Part shown: in pieces, positions 1 to 9,316 of the stretch
Layout of the letters: the number at the start of each line of letters is the position of its first letter
Position numbering within the stretch: position 1 is the stretch's first letter
Origin: Epilithonimonas zeae
GTDB lineage: Bacteria; Bacteroidota; Bacteroidia; Flavobacteriales; Weeksellaceae
Reading direction: 5' to 3'
Length of the DNA stretch: 64,000 nt
NCBI RefSeq assembly: GCF_900141765.1
Contig: NZ_FSRK01000002.1
Span: 868,001 to 932,000 of the forward strand
Program-made: the position numbers and the translations under genes
The notes under the pieces: model-generated
Seen by the model: only the letters and a program-made list of their open reading frames with translations
Told to the model about the DNA's origin: nothing
Databases searched by the model: none

Positions 1-2
1 AT

Positions 3-836
3 TATGACCAAATGAGAGAAGTGGCTTTAAGAGAAAAACCAAAAATGCTGATTGCGGGATTCTCTGCTTATTCCAGAGATTTGGACTATGCTAAGTTTAG
101 AGAAGTTGCTGATGAAATTGGAGCGACACTTTGGGCTGATATTGCACATCCGGCAGGGTTGGTTGCAAAAGGTCTTTTAAATAATCCATTCGAACATTGC
201 CACGTTGTAACGACTACGACTCACAAAACATTAAGAGGTCCAAGGGGTGGAATGATTATGATGGGGAAAGATTTCGAAAATACTTATGGACACAAAACAC
301 CGAAAGGAGAAACTAAATTGATGAGTGCTGTTTTAGATGGTGCTGTTTTCCCAGGAATCCAAGGTGGTCCTTTGGAACACGTAATTGGCGCTAAGGCTGT
401 TGCGTTTGCAGAAGCGATTGATTCAAAATTTGAAACTTATGCAAAACAAGTAAAAGCGAACGCTCAGGCATTGGCAAAATCGATGATAGATTTAGGCTTC
501 GAAATCGTAAGTGGCGGAACAGATAATCATTTGATGTTAATTGATTTGAGAAACAAAAACGTTAACGGTAAAGAAACTGAAAAAGCGCTTGTGAAAGCCG
601 ATATCACTTGTAACAAAAATATGGTTCCTTTTGATGACAAATCACCTTTCACAACTTCAGGAATTCGTCTTGGAACTGCAGCAATTACGACGAGAGGTCT
701 TAAAGAAAATGATATGCAGACTATTGCGGGCTTGATTTCTGAAGTGGTTGATGATATCAAAAATGAAAATGCTTTGGAAGCGGTTAAGAAAAAAGTCAAT
801 CAATTAATGGAAGGAAAAGAGCTTTTCAACTATTAA
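3..836 (+). CDS. glyA: Serine hydroxymethyltransferase, 5'-truncated by window edge
   Basis: PLP enzyme of the cytoplasm that moves the serine hydroxymethyl group to tetrahydrofolate, giving glycine and 5,10-methylene-THF. The frame is already open at base 3 (Y-D-Q-M-R-E-V-A), so the ATG at 12 is internal. Full-length enzymes have about 420 residues, so roughly the first third lies outside the window. The PLP-lysine motif [14 protein letters not shown] is intact at about 207-248, followed by the conserved FPGIQGGP and the C-terminal [10 protein letters not shown] and TTRG segments. A hairpin terminator follows at 860. Nothing suggests the gene is broken; the truncation is only the edge of the window. 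The identification is firm because the motifs are family-specific. Confidence 0.97.
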   Translation, partial: YDQMREVALREKPKMLIAGFSAYSRDLDYAKFREVADEIGATLWADIAHPAGLVAKGLLNNPFEHCHVVTTTTHKTLRGPRGGMIMMGKDFENTYGHKTPKGETKLMSAVLDGAVFPGIQGGPLEHVIGAKAVAFAEAIDSKFETYAKQVKANAQALAKSMIDLGFEIVSGGTDNHLMLIDLRNKNVNGKETEKALVKADITCNKNMVPFDDKSPFTTSGIRLGTAAITTRGLKENDMQTIAGLISEVVDDIKNENALEAVKKKVNQLMEGKELFNY

Positions 837-859
837 TACAAGATATAATTATTGATAAG

Positions 860-889
860 AGAATGAGCTTTCGGGTTCATTCTTTTTTA
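860..889 (+). terminator. Rho-independent terminator after glyA
   Basis: AGAATGA at 860-866 pairs with TCATTCT at 877-883 around a loop containing TTTCGGG, and a T-rich run follows. It lies 23 bases after the glyA stop and before recX. Confidence 0.7.
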
Positions 890-899
890 TTGATTCAGG

Positions 900-1364
900 A
901 TGGAGAAAAAGTCTTATACATTTGAGGAGATTAAACAGAAACTGGTGAATTATTGTGTTTACCAGGATCGTTGTCATTCTGAAATAGAACAAAAAATGAG
1001 AGATTTTCTTTTGATTCCGGAAGCTAAAGATGAAATTTTTCTTTACCTGATTAAAGAAAATTACCTTAATGAAGAACGTTTTACAAGAAGTTATATCCGA
1101 GGAAAGTTCTACATCAAACATTGGGGAAGAACTAAAATCAAAATGAATCTTAAACAAAAAGGAATTATAGAGAAATTAATTTCCAAATGTATGGATGAAA
1201 TTGATGCTGATGATTACGAAAAAACTGTAAATAAGATTTATCAAGATTATTTTTCCAAACAAAAAGGACTGAAAGAGTATCAGAGAAAAAGTAAGGCAAT
1301 CAAGCATTTGATGTCCAAAGGCTTTGAATATGATGTTATCTTAGATGTTATTAATAATGAATAA
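900..1364 (+). CDS. recX: Regulatory protein RecX
   Basis: RecX-family modulator that binds RecA filaments and limits recombinase activity. The 154-residue length is normal. The N-terminal three-helix module is recognisable: QKLVNYCVYQDRCHSEIEQK, then FLYLIKENYLNEERFTRSYIRGK, then WGRTKIKMNLKQKGI. The NEERF...YIRGK and GRTKIK..L..KGI patterns are typical of the family. RecX is usually near recA in many bacteria; here it follows glyA after a terminator and recA is not in the window. No promoter is clear in the short gap. The assignment rests on motif recognition and I consider it secure. Confidence 0.9.
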   Translation: MEKKSYTFEEIKQKLVNYCVYQDRCHSEIEQKMRDFLLIPEAKDEIFLYLIKENYLNEERFTRSYIRGKFYIKHWGRTKIKMNLKQKGIIEKLISKCMDEIDADDYEKTVNKIYQDYFSKQKGLKEYQRKSKAIKHLMSKGFEYDVILDVINNE

Positions 1365-1476
1365 AATAGCATATTAAATTAAATTAATATAGCGTTTTAC
1401 TATAAGGGTTTAAAATATTTCTTAAAAATTGATAAATAATTCTTAATTTCGTCGCAAATTAGATCAAACAGAATTC

Positions 1477-2094
1477 ATGAAAAAAATAGTTATCATATAT
1501 GCTTTGGTATTATTTGGTTTTGCAAACGCACAATCGGTAAAGTATGGATTAACAGGGAATATTCACAAGTCGTCCATCGTTGGTATTCATGACCGTTCAA
1601 AAGGTATATTTGGAGGTAATGTAGGGGTTTTTGCTGATTTTTCTTTGGTAACTAATGATATTTACGACTCTGCGTGGCTGTATTTTACGCCACAATTGGA
1701 GTTTGCAATGTTTGGCGAAAATTCCAAATATCCGAATAAAGATCTTCAGAAGTTTCATAATAATTATATCAGTATGCCTTTGTTTATAAAGTATTTTATA
1801 AAAAATCATGGTTATAAAAGTGATATATATTTAATGGCAGGACCTAAATTAGAATATTTAATTACGGATAAAGTTTCCGGACCGGCATCACTTACTGCAG
1901 ATCAGGAAAAAAATCTGAATAAGTTTGCATACGGATTGGCTGTGGCAGTAGGTGTCAAAGTTCAAGAAAATTGGGATGTGTTTATTCGCTTCGACAGAGG
2001 ATTCTCGAAAATCTATCCGGACTATACTAAATATACAACATACAACAGAATGTTAGGCATAGGTATTAACTATTACCTGGGCAGTACAAACTAA
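1477..2094 (+). CDS. Outer-membrane beta-barrel protein (PorT/OMP_b-brl type)
   Basis: A 205-residue exported protein with a clear signal peptide (MKKIVIIYALVLFGFANAQ, cleavage after AQ) followed by alternating aromatic/aliphatic strands and glycine-rich turns, as in small eight-to-ten-strand Bacteroidetes barrels. The C-terminus ends in a strand (LGIGINYYLGSTN). The ATG at 1477 gives the signal peptide directly. It immediately precedes the polysaccharide-export genes, with 46 bases between its stop and the Wza-like start, so a link to capsule assembly is possible but unproven. No specific substrate can be named. Confidence 0.7.
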   Translation: MKKIVIIYALVLFGFANAQSVKYGLTGNIHKSSIVGIHDRSKGIFGGNVGVFADFSLVTNDIYDSAWLYFTPQLEFAMFGENSKYPNKDLQKFHNNYISMPLFIKYFIKNHGYKSDIYLMAGPKLEYLITDKVSGPASLTADQEKNLNKFAYGLAVAVGVKVQENWDVFIRFDRGFSKIYPDYTKYTTYNRMLGIGINYYLGSTN

Positions 2095-2140
2095 TATTTT
2101 TAAAACTGTAATAGATAATAATTATCTTTGCAGGATTCCA

Positions 2141-2932
2141 ATGAAAAAATCATTATTTTTTTTGATGATCATCTTGCTGCTTGTTTCATCTTGCAAACCG
2201 AAGCAGAATATGATTTACATGAGTAACAATAATTTTGAGCAGGAGGTGTCTCAGGCTCGCTATGAAGGACTTCATATTCAGGAAGGTGATATGCTAGAGA
2301 TTATTGTAACGGCTTTAGATGACCTGGCTGTTAAGCCATTTAACAGAACTACGATGCAGCGAACAGGGGATGATGGTAGCGCAGGAGGTAATATTCGTTT
2401 AGGTGATAATGAATATCAGGTTACCTCTGAGGGGTATGTTATTTTTCCTGTTTTGGGTAATATCTATTGCAAAGGGATGACAAAGCAACAACTGAAGACA
2501 GAGTTGGATACCCGTTTAAAAGAATATTTGGTAGATCCGGTAGTTACGGTAAGACATACCAATTTTAATATTAGTGTTTTAGGAGATGTAGGTAGTCCTG
2601 GCCAGAAAACTAGTCCCACAGAGAAGCTGAATGTTTTTCAAGCATTAGCGTTAGCTGGTGATATGAGAGATTCTGCTAACAGAACACAGGTTAAATTGAT
2701 TCGTTATTCAGAAGAATCTGGCAAAGATGTAACTTACACACTGGATCTTTCAGAAGCTTCTGTAGTCAATTCCCCTTTCTATTATCTACAGCAGAATGAC
2801 ATTTTATATGTAGAACCAGATCGTAATAAGCAGATTGCTGCTAATACAACCAACCCAAATAGGGCATTGTTTTTACAGCTTATGGGCGTTGTCTTAGGAT
2901 TAGTTACATTTGTCATTGCACTTGCTAAATAA
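2141..2932 (+). CDS. Polysaccharide export lipoprotein, Wza/OPX family
   Basis: Outer-membrane polysaccharide export protein that with the Wzc-like partner downstream forms the trans-envelope channel for capsule or exopolysaccharide. The N-terminus is a lipoprotein signal with lipobox (LLLVSSC, Cys18). The Poly_export domain lies around residues 40-140 (IQEGDMLEIIVTALDD... through the VTSEGYVIFPVLGNIY strand) and a SLBB-type domain around 140-225 (FNISVLGDVGSPGQ). The last 20 residues are a hydrophobic helix, a plausible membrane segment. The gene begins the export pair: its stop and the next ATG are 5 bases apart. A TATCTTTG sequence at 2123-2130 could be a flavobacterial -7 element, but no -33 TTG is well placed. 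A Wza-type role is confident; the polymer is unknown. Confidence 0.9.
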   Translation: MKKSLFFLMIILLLVSSCKPKQNMIYMSNNNFEQEVSQARYEGLHIQEGDMLEIIVTALDDLAVKPFNRTTMQRTGDDGSAGGNIRLGDNEYQVTSEGYVIFPVLGNIYCKGMTKQQLKTELDTRLKEYLVDPVVTVRHTNFNISVLGDVGSPGQKTSPTEKLNVFQALALAGDMRDSANRTQVKLIRYSEESGKDVTYTLDLSEASVVNSPFYYLQQNDILYVEPDRNKQIAANTTNPNRALFLQLMGVVLGLVTFVIALAK

Positions 2933-2937
2933 GAGTT

Positions 2938-5247
2938 ATGGAGTTAATGGATAGCCAGCCGGCTGTAAGAAAGAAGAAGATGAATGTCAAAAAAGAGGTC
3001 TTCAAATATCTCCGTTATTGGTACTGGATTCTTCTTAGTATGCTGGTTTTTTATGCCGCCGCAAGGATTTATTTGCGTTATACAACACCACAGTATCTTT
3101 CCAAAACTACCTTACAGTTTCCGCAGTCTAAAACCAAGGGAGGGGTTCCGCTTAGTGATTTAACTACCTTAGGCAATGGTCTCGGAGGTGATATTGAATT
3201 ACAGGGCGAGGCTACCGCTATTTTATCAAAGCCAATATTGGCGAAAGTTGTGGAACAACTTAATCTGAATGTTAGCTTTTTTGGCGTTGGTACCATCAAG
3301 GAGGCTGAGCTTTATACTTCTTCACCATTGGTGGCACAGATAGCTTCCATTTCAAATCCTAAATTTACGAAGGCAGCTTATGTCGTCTCGCCGACAGGTA
3401 AAAATACATATACACTTTCCGAAGGTCCGTTGTTAAAAGGTAAAAGCCAATTTCGTTTTGGAGAATTAGCCGAGTTGCCTTTTGGTAAGGTAAAAATTTC
3501 TCTTAAAGCTGGTAGAAAATCTTTCGAATCCATAAAAGTCGTTTTTACAAGCACGTCTAATTTAGTTTCTTCACTGGAAAATGGTGTGTCTGTTTTACTG
3601 CCTCCTAACAAAGGTTTGATGATGGAATTGAGTCTTACCGGAGAAGTACCAGGCAAGTCAGAGGATATTTTGAATAAGCTTACAGAGCAATATAGATTAG
3701 AGGGAGTGAAAGATCGTAGTCTGGAAGCGCAGAATACCCAGGATTTTATTAATGGTAGATTAGAAATCATCTCTAATGATCTTTCTGGTATTGAGGGAGA
3801 GAAGGAGATATTCAAACGGACCAATGAGATTACAGATTTGGATACCCAGGCTAATATGGCGGTAACTAATGCTAATACTAATAATCAGCAATTAGTTACT
3901 TATGCAACCCAGCTGGATTTGGTCAACTCTATTTATAATTTGACTTCTTCAGAAAGATTATTACCTTCTAATATGGGTTTGTCAAGTGTTACTGAGGGTT
4001 ATATTGCGAAGTATAACGATATGTTGCTTACAAAAAATAAGACCCTTAAACAGGCTACGGTACAAAACCCATCAGTCATTCAGTTGAACAGAGAAATTTT
4101 GGAAATCCGTGATTTAATTCGCCAGAATATGATGGAGTCAAAAGCTGCATTACAAATTCAGATTGCTCAGCTTCAGGGACAATTAGCCGCAGATCGTACA
4201 AAGATTTACAATTATCCAACACAAGAAAAGGTATTTAGAGGGATAGAACGCCAGCAAAATCTAAAGGAGCAGCTATATATTTATCTTTTGCAGAAAAGGG
4301 AAGAGAATGCTATAACATTAGCAGTAGCGGCACCAATAGCGAAAGTAATTAATCCGGCATACACCATTGGTATTGTAAAACCAAATAAAGAGCAGATTAC
4401 TTTGGGAGCTTTGTTAGCAGGTCTACTATTACCGCTGATAATCTTATATGCAACCTATGCCTCGGACAACAAGGTGCATACCAAAGATGATTTGCAAACT
4501 CGTATCCATAATGCATCGGTCATCGCAGAGATTACCGAAAATGATGACGAGGTAGCATTGCTAAAGCAGAATGACTTCACAGTATTTGCAGAATCATTCC
4601 GAATTCTTACCTCTAATCTCAAATTTTTACTGAGATCTAAAGAGAGTGATAACAAAAGTTCTGTTATTTTGGTAACCTCATCTATTAAGGGCGAAGGTAA
4701 AACCACAGTGGCAATGAATACGGCATTGACATTAGCAGGGTCTTCCAAAGTACTAATAATAGGAGCTGATATTAGAAATCCTCAGCTTCATAGATTTGTA
4801 AAAGAAAACAAAACCGGACTCACAGACTATTTGGTGTCAGATGATATCTCACCAGAATCTTATATTAAATCTAGTGGTCTGCACGACAATTTGGATGTTT
4901 TGTTTAGTGGTGCTATTGCTCCTAATCCTAATGATTTATTGGATATGCACAAATTTGATGAGATGATTATCAATCTTAAGGAGACATACCAATATATTAT
5001 TTTTGATTCTGCACCTGTGATGCTGGTTAGTGATACATTGCATCTCACTGAGATTTCAGATGTAATTTTATATGTTATAAAATCCAATTATACCGATAAT
5101 ACGATGCTGGATTTTGCGCAGGAATTTAAGGATTCTCACAATATTAGAAATATTTCCTTCGTCTTGAATAACGTAAAACCGGAGGATAGCCGTTATGGTA
5201 ATAAATATGGCTATGGTTATTATTCAGACGTAAAAGGAAAAAAATAA
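2938..5247 (+). CDS. Wzc-like polysaccharide co-polymerase and BY-type tyrosine kinase
   Basis: Inner-membrane chain-length regulator with a cytoplasmic bacterial tyrosine kinase domain (769 residues). A first membrane helix is at about residues 26-46 (WYWILLSMLVFYAAARIY). A Wzz-type periplasmic region with coiled-coil stretches follows, and a second helix is near 485-505 (LGALLAGLLLPLIILYA). The C-terminal kinase has a Walker A motif SSIKGEGKTT, a Walker A' type LIIGADIRNPQ and a Walker B-like YIIFDSAPVM. The tail is tyrosine-rich, with five Tyr in the last 21 residues, the usual autophosphorylation cluster. It lies 5 bases after the Wza-like gene, as in most Wza-Wzc pairs. Phosphorylation of the cluster normally controls export in this family. 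Assignment is firm. Confidence 0.95.
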   Translation: MELMDSQPAVRKKKMNVKKEVFKYLRYWYWILLSMLVFYAAARIYLRYTTPQYLSKTTLQFPQSKTKGGVPLSDLTTLGNGLGGDIELQGEATAILSKPILAKVVEQLNLNVSFFGVGTIKEAELYTSSPLVAQIASISNPKFTKAAYVVSPTGKNTYTLSEGPLLKGKSQFRFGELAELPFGKVKISLKAGRKSFESIKVVFTSTSNLVSSLENGVSVLLPPNKGLMMELSLTGEVPGKSEDILNKLTEQYRLEGVKDRSLEAQNTQDFINGRLEIISNDLSGIEGEKEIFKRTNEITDLDTQANMAVTNANTNNQQLVTYATQLDLVNSIYNLTSSERLLPSNMGLSSVTEGYIAKYNDMLLTKNKTLKQATVQNPSVIQLNREILEIRDLIRQNMMESKAALQIQIAQLQGQLAADRTKIYNYPTQEKVFRGIERQQNLKEQLYIYLLQKREENAITLAVAAPIAKVINPAYTIGIVKPNKEQITLGALLAGLLLPLIILYATYASDNKVHTKDDLQTRIHNASVIAEITENDDEVALLKQNDFTVFAESFRILTSNLKFLLRSKESDNKSSVILVTSSIKGEGKTTVAMNTALTLAGSSKVLIIGADIRNPQLHRFVKENKTGLTDYLVSDDISPESYIKSSGLHDNLDVLFSGAIAPNPNDLLDMHKFDEMIINLKETYQYIIFDSAPVMLVSDTLHLTEISDVILYVIKSNYTDNTMLDFAQEFKDSHNIRNISFVLNNVKPEDSRYGNKYGYGYYSDVKGKK

Positions 5248-5283
5248 CGGGTCAAGTATTCAGTATTCAAAAAAAAGTCATTA

Positions 5284-6471
5284 ATGAATATCTTAAATCT
5301 TATTGGAAGACAATTGGAGTTATTTAAAGAAGATACCTTCAGGAATAACGATGAGTTGGAAAAAATAGTTTCGCTTTCTAAGTTTTTAGTAATAGGCGGT
5401 GCTGGCTCAATTGGTTCAGCTACTACAAAAGAAATATTCAAGCGCAATCCAAAAAAACTCCATGTTGTAGACATCAGTGAAAATAATATGGTGGAACTGG
5501 TGCGTGATATTCGCAGTTCTTTTGGATATATCGACGGTGATTTCCAAACCTTCGCATTAGATATTGGTTCGATTGAATATGATGCATTCTGGGAAGCAGA
5601 CGGAGATTATGATTACGTTCTAAATTTATCAGCATTAAAGCACGTTCGAAGCGAAAAAGACCCTTATACATTAATGAGAATGATTGATGTAAATGTTTTC
5701 AATACAGATAAAACATTACAACAATCCATCGATAAAGGTGTTAAAAAATACTTTTGCGTTTCTACAGATAAAGCAGCTAATCCTGTCAATATGATGGGCG
5801 CTTCAAAACGGATTATGGAAATGTTTTTGATGCGTAGAAGCAAAGAAATTACAATTTCTACTGCACGTTTTGCCAATGTCGCATTTTCAGACGGTTCATT
5901 ATTGCACGGATTTAATAAAAGAATCGAAAAAAAGCAGCCGATGGTGGCTCCAAACGACATCAAACGTTATTTCGTGATTCCAAAAGAATCGGGAGAATTA
6001 TGTTTAATGTCTTGTGTCTTTGGAGAAAACCGAGATATCTTTTTTCCGAAATTAAGCGAAAATTTACATTTGATTACTTTTGCAGAAATTGCTGTAAAAT
6101 ATCTTGCAGAAATTGGATACGAACCTTACTTGTGCAAAAATGAAGATGAAGCAAGAGTTTTAATCGAAACTTTACCACAAGAAGGAAAATGGCCTTGTTT
6201 ATTTACTTCAAGTGATACTACTGGTGAGAAAGATTTCGAAGAATTCTTTACCGATAAAGAAACTTTGGATATGGATCGTTTCGAAAATTTAGGAGTAATT
6301 AAAAACGAACTGAATATCGAAGAAGAAAAACTTAATTTATTTGAAACCAAAATCAATGAATTAAAATCCGTACGTAAATGGAACAAAGAAGAAATTGTAG
6401 ATTTATTCTTTACAATGATTCCGGATTTTGGACATAAAGAAACGGGCAAGTATTTAGATTCTAAAATGTAA
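5284..6471 (+). CDS. UDP-GlcNAc 4,6-dehydratase, LegB/PglF-like short form
   Basis: Soluble SDR-fold dehydratase expected to convert UDP-GlcNAc to the UDP-4-keto-6-deoxy sugar. The Rossmann motif GGAGSIGS is near residues 38-45. The catalytic region reads STDKAANPVNMMGASKR, where Asp-Lys of TDK and a Met replace the usual SDR Tyr ahead of the MxxxK lysine, as in PglF, WbpM and CapD relatives. The membrane helices of long PglF/CapD proteins are absent, and the 395-residue length with an extended C-terminus fits the LegB subgroup. It is followed after 2 bases by the aminotransferase gene. Together they would give a UDP-4-amino-4,6-dideoxy sugar. The family is certain; which stereoisomer it makes is inference. 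Confidence 0.88.
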   Translation: MNILNLIGRQLELFKEDTFRNNDELEKIVSLSKFLVIGGAGSIGSATTKEIFKRNPKKLHVVDISENNMVELVRDIRSSFGYIDGDFQTFALDIGSIEYDAFWEADGDYDYVLNLSALKHVRSEKDPYTLMRMIDVNVFNTDKTLQQSIDKGVKKYFCVSTDKAANPVNMMGASKRIMEMFLMRRSKEITISTARFANVAFSDGSLLHGFNKRIEKKQPMVAPNDIKRYFVIPKESGELCLMSCVFGENRDIFFPKLSENLHLITFAEIAVKYLAEIGYEPYLCKNEDEARVLIETLPQEGKWPCLFTSSDTTGEKDFEEFFTDKETLDMDRFENLGVIKNELNIEEEKLNLFETKINELKSVRKWNKEEIVDLFFTMIPDFGHKETGKYLDSKM

Positions 6472-6473
6472 AG

Positions 6474-7616
6474 ATGGAAAGTATTCAAAATATGATCTCT
6501 TTTGTAAGAGAACATTTTAACTCAAATCAATTCATTCCTCTCCACGAACCGCGTTTCAGAGGCAATGAAAAAAAATATTTGGCAGAAACGATTGATTCTA
6601 CGTTCGTATCTTCTGTAGGTGCATTTGTCGACCAATTCGAAAATATGATGCAGGACATTACGGGTGCAGCGAAATCTGTAGCTGTGGTAAATGGAACCGC
6701 TTCTTTACAGGTAGCTTTGAGATTGGCAGGTGTGGGAAAAGATGAAGAAGTCATTACACAAGCACTCACTTTCATCGCGACTGTCAATGTAATCGCTTAT
6801 AATAATGCTGTTCCGGTGTTTGTAGACGTAGATTTAGACACAATGGGGCTTTCACCAAAAGCACTTGAAAATTTTTTAGAAGAATTTGGAGAATTGCGTG
6901 AGACTGGTTGTTATAACAAATCAACCGGTCGTAGAATTGCTGCTTGTATGCCGATGCACACATTCGGTTTTCCCGTTCATTTAGATGAATTGATGGCGGT
7001 TTGCAACAAATGGCAAATTCCGTTGGTAGAAGATGCCGCAGAATCTTTGGGAAGTTTTTACAAAGGAAAACATACAGGAACCAAGGGGTTAATCAGTGGT
7101 TTTTCATTCAATGGAAACAAAGTGGTAACAAGCGGTGGCGGCGGCGCAATTATCACCAATGATATCGAACTCGGAACGCAAGCAAAGTATTTGACAACCA
7201 CAGCAAAACGTCCACATCCTTACGAGTTTTTCCACGACGAAATGGGCTATAATTTCAGAATGCCTAATTTGAACGCCGCTTTAGCTTGCGCACAATTGGA
7301 ATCTTTGAATGATTTTCTTGAAGACAAAAGAATTTTGGCGAATAAATATGCTGAGTTTTTCAAAGAATCCGGAATCAAATTCAGACAAGAAACTGCTGAC
7401 ACAAAAGCAAATTACTGGCTAATGTGTGTTGAGCTTAATAATAAAGCGGAAAGAGAAGAATTTTTAAAAAACACCAACAACCACGGTATAATGACGCGTC
7501 CGATTTGGAATTTGATGTACCGTTTGCCAATGTATGCAAATTGTCAGCGTGATGCTCAGACAAATGCTGAGTTTTTAGAAGAAAGAATTGTTAATATTCC
7601 AAGTAGTGCCAGATAA
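6474..7616 (+). CDS. LegC/PglE-type sugar aminotransferase (DegT/DnrJ/EryC1)
   Basis: PLP-dependent aminotransferase of the DegT family acting on nucleotide-linked 4-keto sugars. The PLP lysine lies in FNGNKVVTSGGGG, and the substrate loop GHTG-like KGKHTGTKG and the DAAESLGS motif are present. The 380-residue length and the ending ERIVNIPSSAR match the LegC family, which makes UDP-4-amino-4,6-dideoxy-GlcNAc in legionaminic acid and bacillosamine pathways. The start at 6474 sits 2 bases after the dehydratase stop, and the next gene overlaps its 3' end, so the three are almost certainly co-transcribed. Context supports a role in making the amino sugar of the polymer. An acetyl or other acyl group is probably added by the NeuD-like protein next door. 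Confidence 0.9.
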   Translation: MESIQNMISFVREHFNSNQFIPLHEPRFRGNEKKYLAETIDSTFVSSVGAFVDQFENMMQDITGAAKSVAVVNGTASLQVALRLAGVGKDEEVITQALTFIATVNVIAYNNAVPVFVDVDLDTMGLSPKALENFLEEFGELRETGCYNKSTGRRIAACMPMHTFGFPVHLDELMAVCNKWQIPLVEDAAESLGSFYKGKHTGTKGLISGFSFNGNKVVTSGGGGAIITNDIELGTQAKYLTTTAKRPHPYEFFHDEMGYNFRMPNLNAALACAQLESLNDFLEDKRILANKYAEFFKESGIKFRQETADTKANYWLMCVELNNKAEREEFLKNTNNHGIMTRPIWNLMYRLPMYANCQRDAQTNAEFLEERIVNIPSSAR

Positions 7617-8253
7617 AAATTCCATAGCAATAATAGGATATTCAGGACACTCTTTTGTTGTTTTAGATGCAGCAAAGGAAATGGGTTTGGATGTGGAATA
7701 CTATTGTGAAAGAAATAAAGTTTCGTTCAATCCTTTTGAAATAAATTATTTGGGAGATGAAGGAAACGAATCTTTTGATTGGAATTCTGTAGATAAATTT
7801 ATTTTAGGAATTGGTGATAACAGAATCCGTCAGAAAGTGGCAGATTTAATTTTATCTAAAAATAAAAAAATATTAAATGTTTTTCATCCATATTCTGTTA
7901 TAAGTAATTATGCGAGTTTTGGAACAGGAAATTTCATAGCTGCAAATGTTACAGTTAATGCTTTAGCAAAAATTGCTGATAATTGTATTTTAAACACAGG
8001 TTGCATTGTTGAACACGAATGTGTGATCGAAAGTGGAGTTCATATAGCGCCTGGAGCTGTTTTAGCTGGAAGCATTACTGTAGGTGAAAACTCTTTTATC
8101 GGAGCGAATACTGTGATAAAACAAGGAATAAAAATAGGAAGTAATATTATCATAGGTGCTGGGAGTGTCGTGACAAAAGATATTTTAGAAAGCAATATTT
8201 ATTTTGGAAACCCCTGTAAACTAATAAATTCAAATAATCGAAATGAAAGTTAA
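7606..8253 (+). CDS. NeuD/PglD-like sugar O/N-acetyltransferase
   Basis: Left-handed beta-helix acyltransferase. An N-terminal Rossmann-like half (IAIIGYSGHSFVVLDAAKEMG) precedes hexapeptide repeats (GCIVEHECVIESGVHIAPGAVLAGSITVGENSFIGANTVI). The EHEC histidine corresponds to the catalytic His of PglD. The start is uncertain. The open frame extends to a TTG at 7588, but a GTG at 7606 yields the compact N-terminus PDKNSIAIIGYSGH expected for the family, overlapping the aminotransferase stop by 11 bases; I annotate the GTG. Following a LegB/LegC-type pair, the simplest reading is acetylation of the 4-amino group of the UDP sugar (PglD-like), giving UDP-N,N'-diacetylbacillosamine; NeuD-type O-acetylation is an alternative. 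Confidence 0.8.
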   Translation: MPDKNSIAIIGYSGHSFVVLDAAKEMGLDVEYYCERNKVSFNPFEINYLGDEGNESFDWNSVDKFILGIGDNRIRQKVADLILSKNKKILNVFHPYSVISNYASFGTGNFIAANVTVNALAKIADNCILNTGCIVEHECVIESGVHIAPGAVLAGSITVGENSFIGANTVIKQGIKIGSNIIIGAGSVVTKDILESNIYFGNPCKLINSNNRNES

Positions 8254-9316
8254 AGATTTTTCTAATATTAAAATAAATTATTCTGATAGTTTACATAGGG
8301 CATTAGAAAAAATGACTAATAACAATCATAAGTTATTAATTGTTGTAAAAGAATCTAAGTATTATAGTTTACTTAGTATTGGCGATATTCAGCGTGCTAT
8401 TTTACAAGGTAAAGACTTGAACGTAAAAGTAGAAAATGCTCTACGAACTAATGTTAAAATTGCTTATGAGTATGATGATGAAGATGTAATCAAAAATATG
8501 ATGCTTAATAACAGAATGGAGTTTTGTCCTGTTATTAATTCTGATTCTGAAATTGTAAATATATTCTTTTGGGAGGATTTATTTGATAAAAAGATTGTTC
8601 ATAATAAAAGCTCCTTTAATCTTCCTGTGGTTGTTATGGCAGGTGGTTATGGAACTCGACTACGTCCATTGACTTATGTCATTCCTAAACCATTAGTACC
8701 AATTGGTGAAAAAACAATGCTTGAAGAAATATTTGAAAAATTTAGTATATATGGTTCAGCTAATTTTTATTTATCAGTAAATTATAAGTCAGAGCTTATA
8801 AAATTTTATTTACAACAAAATAATCTTCCTTATGAGATTGAATACTTTGAGGAAGAAACACCACTGGGGACAGCAGGAAGTTTAACCTTATTAAAGGGAA
8901 AAATAAATACAACATTTTTTGTTACAAATTGTGATATTTTGATTGAAGAAGACTATTCCGAAATTTTAGATTTTCACAGAAAAAATGATAATGTAATAAC
9001 GGTTGTTGCCGCAATAAAACAGATGACTATTCCATATGGAATCATGAATATTGGTGAAAATGGTGAGCTGTTAAGTATCGAAGAAAAACCTAATTTCAAT
9101 TTTATTGTGAATACAGGATTTTATATCCTTGAACCTGAAATTTTTGATTTTATACCGGAAAATGAAATTTTTGATTTACCAACATTAATTGAGGAAATAA
9201 AGAAAAACCACAGAAAAGTAGGAGTTTTTCCTGTTGCCGAAAATTCCTGGACAGATATGGGGGATTGGGCAGAATATAGTGGAATTTTAAAGAAAAAAGG
9301 ATTTAATTTAGGCTAA
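8243..9316 (+). CDS. Nucleotidyltransferase with N-terminal CBS pair (PtmE-like)
   Basis: Two-part protein of 357 residues. Residues 1-120 form a CBS-domain pair, and about 125-350 form a sugar-nucleotidyltransferase with the signature MAGGYGTRLRPLTYVIPKPLVPIGEKTMLEEI. The Asp ligand in FFVTNCDIL and the GFYILEPEIF segment are also conserved. This architecture is that of PtmE/LegF-associated GlcN-1-P guanylyltransferases, which supply GDP-GlcN in the Campylobacter legionaminate route. The gene overlaps the NeuD stop by 11 bases, so it belongs to the same transcript. Its usual partners NeuB, NeuC and a CMP-sugar synthetase are absent from the window. The family is firm; the sugar substrate is inferred only from other systems. 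Confidence 0.85.
   Translation: MKVKDFSNIKINYSDSLHRALEKMTNNNHKLLIVVKESKYYSLLSIGDIQRAILQGKDLNVKVENALRTNVKIAYEYDDEDVIKNMMLNNRMEFCPVINSDSEIVNIFFWEDLFDKKIVHNKSSFNLPVVVMAGGYGTRLRPLTYVIPKPLVPIGEKTMLEEIFEKFSIYGSANFYLSVNYKSELIKFYLQQNNLPYEIEYFEEETPLGTAGSLTLLKGKINTTFFVTNCDILIEEDYSEILDFHRKNDNVITVVAAIKQMTIPYGIMNIGENGELLSIEEKPNFNFIVNTGFYILEPEIFDFIPENEIFDLPTLIEEIKKNHRKVGVFPVAENSWTDMGDWAEYSGILKKKGFNLG

Noticed and set aside
3378-3824. Minus-strand open frame inside the Wzc-like gene
   Set aside because: Antisense to a confident coding frame; no recognisable product.
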